This document shows, one piece after another, positions 57,628 to 64,000 of a stretch of DNA of 64,000 nucleotides; position 1 is the first letter of the stretch; every line of letters starts with the position of its first letter. The translations under genes were made by a program, and so were the position numbers. Under the pieces are notes generated by a model that did no database searches, was not told the origin of the DNA, and saw only the letters and a list, made by a program, of their open reading frames with translations. Location: NCBI GenBank assembly GCA_000708835.1, contig DF236964.1, positions 1 through 64,000 of the forward strand, given 5' to 3'. This DNA is from Klebsormidium nitens (Eukaryota; Streptophyta; Klebsormidiophyceae; Klebsormidiales; Klebsormidiaceae).

Positions 57628-59429
57628 ATGCGGATTGAGAGAGGTTTCGAAGTGGCTCGATGGAAGAAGCAGCATTTGGCTAGTGATATGGGGTCAGCAT
57701 TCGGGCAACAAGCGATTGATTCGAGCTGGTGCGGAGGCATGGGCGGTGAACAGGATCGACCAGAGCCACTTCTTGGCGGTGCGGACCTGAGTGGCAGCAT
57801 TGCGTGGCTAGAAAACTGTTTGCAAGCTGAAGTCAAGCGGTGGAATGCTGAAATGGCCCTTCGGCAGGCTGCGGAAGCAAATGCAGCGGCGGTCAGCAAG
57901 AGGGCTCTCGTTCTTGAAATGGAGTTGGCGCAACTAAGGCGGTCACTGCTTGAGAAGGACTATGCTCTAGACAAAGCAGAGGCGAGAGCGGCAGTATTTG
58001 AGCGGGCGTTGGCGCAGATAAGGGGGAATGCGGATGCAGTGCTGGCAGACGCGAAAGGAGGCGAGATCTTTAAAGAGCAGGCGGAGAAAGTAGCGTGCGC
58101 GGGGGAAGGCGACAGGCCTTCGAAACATGCTTCGGAGGGCGTCACATTGGGAGAACATGTACTTACGAGTGGTGATTCTGCTGAGAAGCTACTAGAGGGC
58201 CAGAAGGATACAACGCCTGCAGTCAAAGGTGAGTCGGTTCTCTTGATCCCTGCTGATCTGTCAGTGTCTGATTGGCAAGGCTGGCAATCATAGGGTAAGG
58301 GCATTCAATTTACTGCATCTGGGAAGAAGAAAGGGGACTATCACCAGAGGGCACACAAGTACCCGTCCACTTGGATGCACATGCTTGAGCCCAAAGGTGA
58401 TGCCCTTGCATAGAATGAAGGATAGCAAAGGAAACTGATCACTGAAGATCCTAAAATAGCAGTCTAAATATCCCAGGTAGTTCAGGACTGGCAGGTGTGC
58501 TCGGTGGAAACAAATAATCGGCGCACTCCAACTTTGCCCTTGCCTTTATACTGCAGCACCCGGCAAGGAAAGCTGTATGATCCTTCTCAATTAAATCTGC
58601 AGGGGGGAGGGGAAAGCGTGTTCGATGTAGTAACAAAAGTGCTTGGGCCACCATCGGTGCATTGCTGCAAGCTGCACCAGACACTTCAAATGTCCTTGGT
58701 GCAACTACAGCGCCAACAGATGACGTGCCGAATGTGGGAGAAGGGGATGAAGAAGAGGCCTCTCTCACACGAACACGGTCGCTTTGGGAGGTTCTCAAGT
58801 GCTCGGAGAGTTGCGCAGAAAGGCGCCCCACAAAGGAGATGCCTTGCCAAAAGGGGTCTGGGAAGCGGTGCACCGATTGCGGGGCAACAGAGGCAAGGCG
58901 ATGGTATGGGGCGTCGCTGGGAAAACGCATATGCAGTATATGCTATGATTGTGTTCATAGAAAGCATACAAAAGCGCAGCCGAAGGACACTACAATGGAG
59001 ACAGCGGCTCCTTGTGGTAAGCAAACAGCAAGAAAAGAAGGTGGCGCTGCAGCCCCTTCTGGTCTTGCAAGGAGTGGGGCAAAACGGAAGCGAGAGACAG
59101 TTTGTTGGGGCAGAGCAGAAGTCCCTAATCATAAGAAGCCCACATTGGTGGCCTTGTCCGAGCCCAAACGTGGACATTGCGCAGATTGCGGGAGGAGAGG
59201 TGCAACCAAGTTCCGTAGTGGCATCAAAGTACTCAAGCCTCTGTGCCGTAGATGCTCCGATTGGAAGTTGGGGGGCCTTTGCCACCTTTGTGGGACTACG
59301 AGTACCTGCACATGGTATCGAGGTCCTGAAGGCGCGAGCAGAACCACTTGCAGCAAATGCTACTGCAGGCACTTCAAGCTAAGAAAGAGAAGGGCTTTCA
59401 AAGCCTCGGAGCGAGAAAACGCAACGTAG
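57628..59429 (+). CDS. coiled-coil protein with three GATA-like zinc fingers
   Basis: Probably a nuclear DNA-binding or chromatin protein. Two exons, 57628-58228 and 58603-59429 (stop TAG), join in phase (aaag|gtgagt to ctgcag) to give 475 residues. Residues 55-150 are charged and helical (SIAWLENCLQAEVKRWNAEM, LVLEMELAQLRRSLLEKDYA), a coiled coil. An acidic stretch GEGDEEE precedes the fingers. Finger 1 (near 290-314) is CTDC-17-CSIC. Finger 2 (near 393-418) is CADC-18-CRRC. Finger 3 (near 427-453) is CHLC-19-CSKC, with TWYRGPEG like the WR-GP-G signature of GATA fingers. Basic tails (RKHTK, KLRKRR) follow fingers 1 and 3. The spacing fits the GATA family (17-20), but the sequence is divergent and three fingers are unusual. 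The start could instead be the ATG at 57688. Confidence 0.75.
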
Positions 59430-60560
59430 TCTCTTCCCCGCTGTCCCAGCCGGTGTGACCAAGGATGGCTCCGTGGTCATATCTAAAAGGTAACCACGTC
59501 CGATAAAGAACAGTCGAACCTTGTGTGCCATGGCACACAAGATCATGCATTGAAGCAAGATTTGCATTGAAGCTTGATTGGATTTTCAACCCCTTTCTAC
59601 TCGCGTCCGTTTGTGCCCGTGATGCCTTACTCACTCAGTTAATACCAACTTGAAGCTACTGCAATGAGCCCCGGCCCTGCATGGCCTCGCACGATACTTC
59701 AGGCCGGATCACTTACTTGAAGGTTGTCAGCATGTTGGACATGTATACAATAAGCTAAGCAACTGATTGGCGGACGTACGTACGTAATGATTATGTATGA
59801 TCATGTACTAAAATAAGTACCTATATATGAAGGCTGCGGAGTGATATGGTGGCCAATTAACCAATCGATCGTACCCGGCAATCTTTTGCCATACTATTAT
59901 CATCATGCCCGCTTGGATCGCTCCATTTCAAAATTGGCCGAGTCGGCCTTGAAGAATATCAAATCTTGCAAATGTGCGCAATGACGTAGTTTCGACTTCT
60001 CAATCGGGTGCATAGCTGCATGGTCCGGTCAGTTCAACCATATACTAGAAATGCACCTGAGAGCTGTCGGAAGTATCTGGGACCATCATTGCGCCACAAC
60101 GGTACGAACAGCAGTATCATGCCATTTTATAGTTACTTCCAGTATTGGACCATTTCAAGTTTGCCTCATCTCATGCAGCCTGGCAGCACAGGCTCTATCC
60201 GAACCACAAAGACAATGATGGTTACTAATGGTTGAGTCTGTTCCCATCATCTCAGATGGCTGATTGCCAGTGACGGCGGCAAGAAGTGACCGCAATGTAC
60301 AGCCATTGACTCAACATGGGACAGCCGTCCTTTACTTCTGGCACACCCAAGCTCGAAAAGTGGATGCAAGTTCAAGCTGACCAGCTCGACTCGTTTGACC
60401 TGGCCTGACTCACCCTACGGCATCATCTTATTATGGCAATGTAAGATTTTGGACTGGAAAAATCCTGCACCCAGCTCATAATCAGCGCGGCCTACCCCAG
60501 ACAGGACCGTGCTCGCAACTGCGTAGTACTGGATACTTGCGGCCATGCGTACCATTCACA
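59430..60560. other. convergent intergenic region
   Basis: This 1.1 kb stretch lies between the stop of the zinc-finger gene and the stop of SQD1. I see no supported exon. AT-rich palindromic words (gtacgtacgta, atgatcat) occur near 59775-59830. Confidence 0.5.
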
Positions 60561-63532
<2,972 letters not shown>

Positions 63533-63783
63533 TTATTGGCTGTGCTACCAGGGAATACCCAGATTTCACTATATTCTGAGATTATAGCCTGGCGAAAAAA
63601 TCACAGAAGGATTGTACAAGATCTTCTTAGCAGAAGATCGTAGCCGCACTAAGATCGCTCGATTTGAATCTTCAGAGTTGTCTTAGAAAGAGGAGGGGCA
63701 GTAAAAGCTCCCAACTGCTTAGGATGTTGAGGTGGCGGGCCTCTGATTACCTGCTCAGGGCTAGGCTATTAGGCGTGCAGTGC

Positions 63784-63828
63784 AAGACATGTAAGACTTT
63801 CCCCCCAAGACATGTAAGACTTTCCCCC
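63784..63828. repeat. 23 bp tandem repeat
   Basis: The unit aagacatgtaagactttccc, followed by c residues, occurs twice in a row in what should be an SQD1 intron. The two units are almost identical. Confidence 0.9.
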
Positions 63829-64000
63829 TCAAGAAACCCTCCTGCAGCCTACTTTTCAGCTGTTGGTTCACTTACTTTAATGTTTCTGACTACCATGTTT
63901 CGTCTCCAATAGCAGAGCGAGATACCAAACGATGCAATCAACGTACAGCCTTGACAAATCACAACCACTTATTATCGCTTCCCGATTCCTGTCGATGCAC

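Noticed and set aside
58495-59382. Long open frames of 295 codons (plus) and 228 codons (minus) over the zinc-finger exon
   Set aside because: They overlap the frame with three regular Cys-x2-Cys fingers and have no start, splice partner or motif of their own.

Overview
The window is nuclear DNA from an intron-rich photosynthetic eukaryote. Nearly every gene is split into short exons with GT-AG borders, plus two GC-AG introns. The urease is the fused single-chain plant type, the octanoyltransferase is the LIP2 type, and a plant sulfolipid gene (SQD1) lies at the right edge. About balanced GC and short introns fit a streptophyte green alga such as Klebsormidium better than a flowering plant. 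That name is inference only. I built the gene models by hand from splice sites, reading phase and family similarity. UTRs and most promoters cannot be placed.

Left part (1-12.6 kb): no recognisable gene up to about 2.5 kb; then a plus-strand coiled-coil gene of unknown function (2489-7064); then a minus-strand gene for a secreted or lumenal thioredoxin-like protein (8394-10242), whose signal peptide is out of frame with the rest.

Centre left (12.6-29.4 kb, minus): one very large gene of about 22 recognised exons (roughly 2,170 residues) encodes a class III nucleotide cyclase of soluble adenylyl cyclase layout: cyclase C1, cyclase C2, P-loop ATPase, TPR-like tail. Two exons in the middle of C1 encode a complete two-component receiver domain. 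They join the cyclase exons on both sides with matching phase. This is the most unusual item in the window.

Centre (31.1-34.5 kb, plus): a five-exon, membrane-anchored SAM-dependent methyltransferase.

Centre right (35.4-57.5 kb, all minus): a head-to-tail array read from high to low coordinate: a five-exon gene of unknown function, the complete 20-exon urease, an intronless octanoyltransferase, urease accessory gene ureF, and urease accessory gene ureD. Intergenic gaps are about 100-280 bp. Urease and two of its nickel-insertion partners side by side on one strand is bacterial-like clustering with eukaryotic exon structure. No ureG was found.

Right part (57.6-64 kb): a plus-strand gene for a coiled-coil protein with three GATA-like zinc fingers, divergent from the unknown gene across a 150 bp gap; then the 3' part of SQD1 (minus), whose 5' end is beyond the window.

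Two window-wide patterns need explaining. The palindrome TGACGTCA occurs about 22 times where about one is expected, mostly inside exons and in different reading frames. Decayed partial exon copies also recur, always just 5' of the intact exon, in the cyclase, the methyltransferase and urease.
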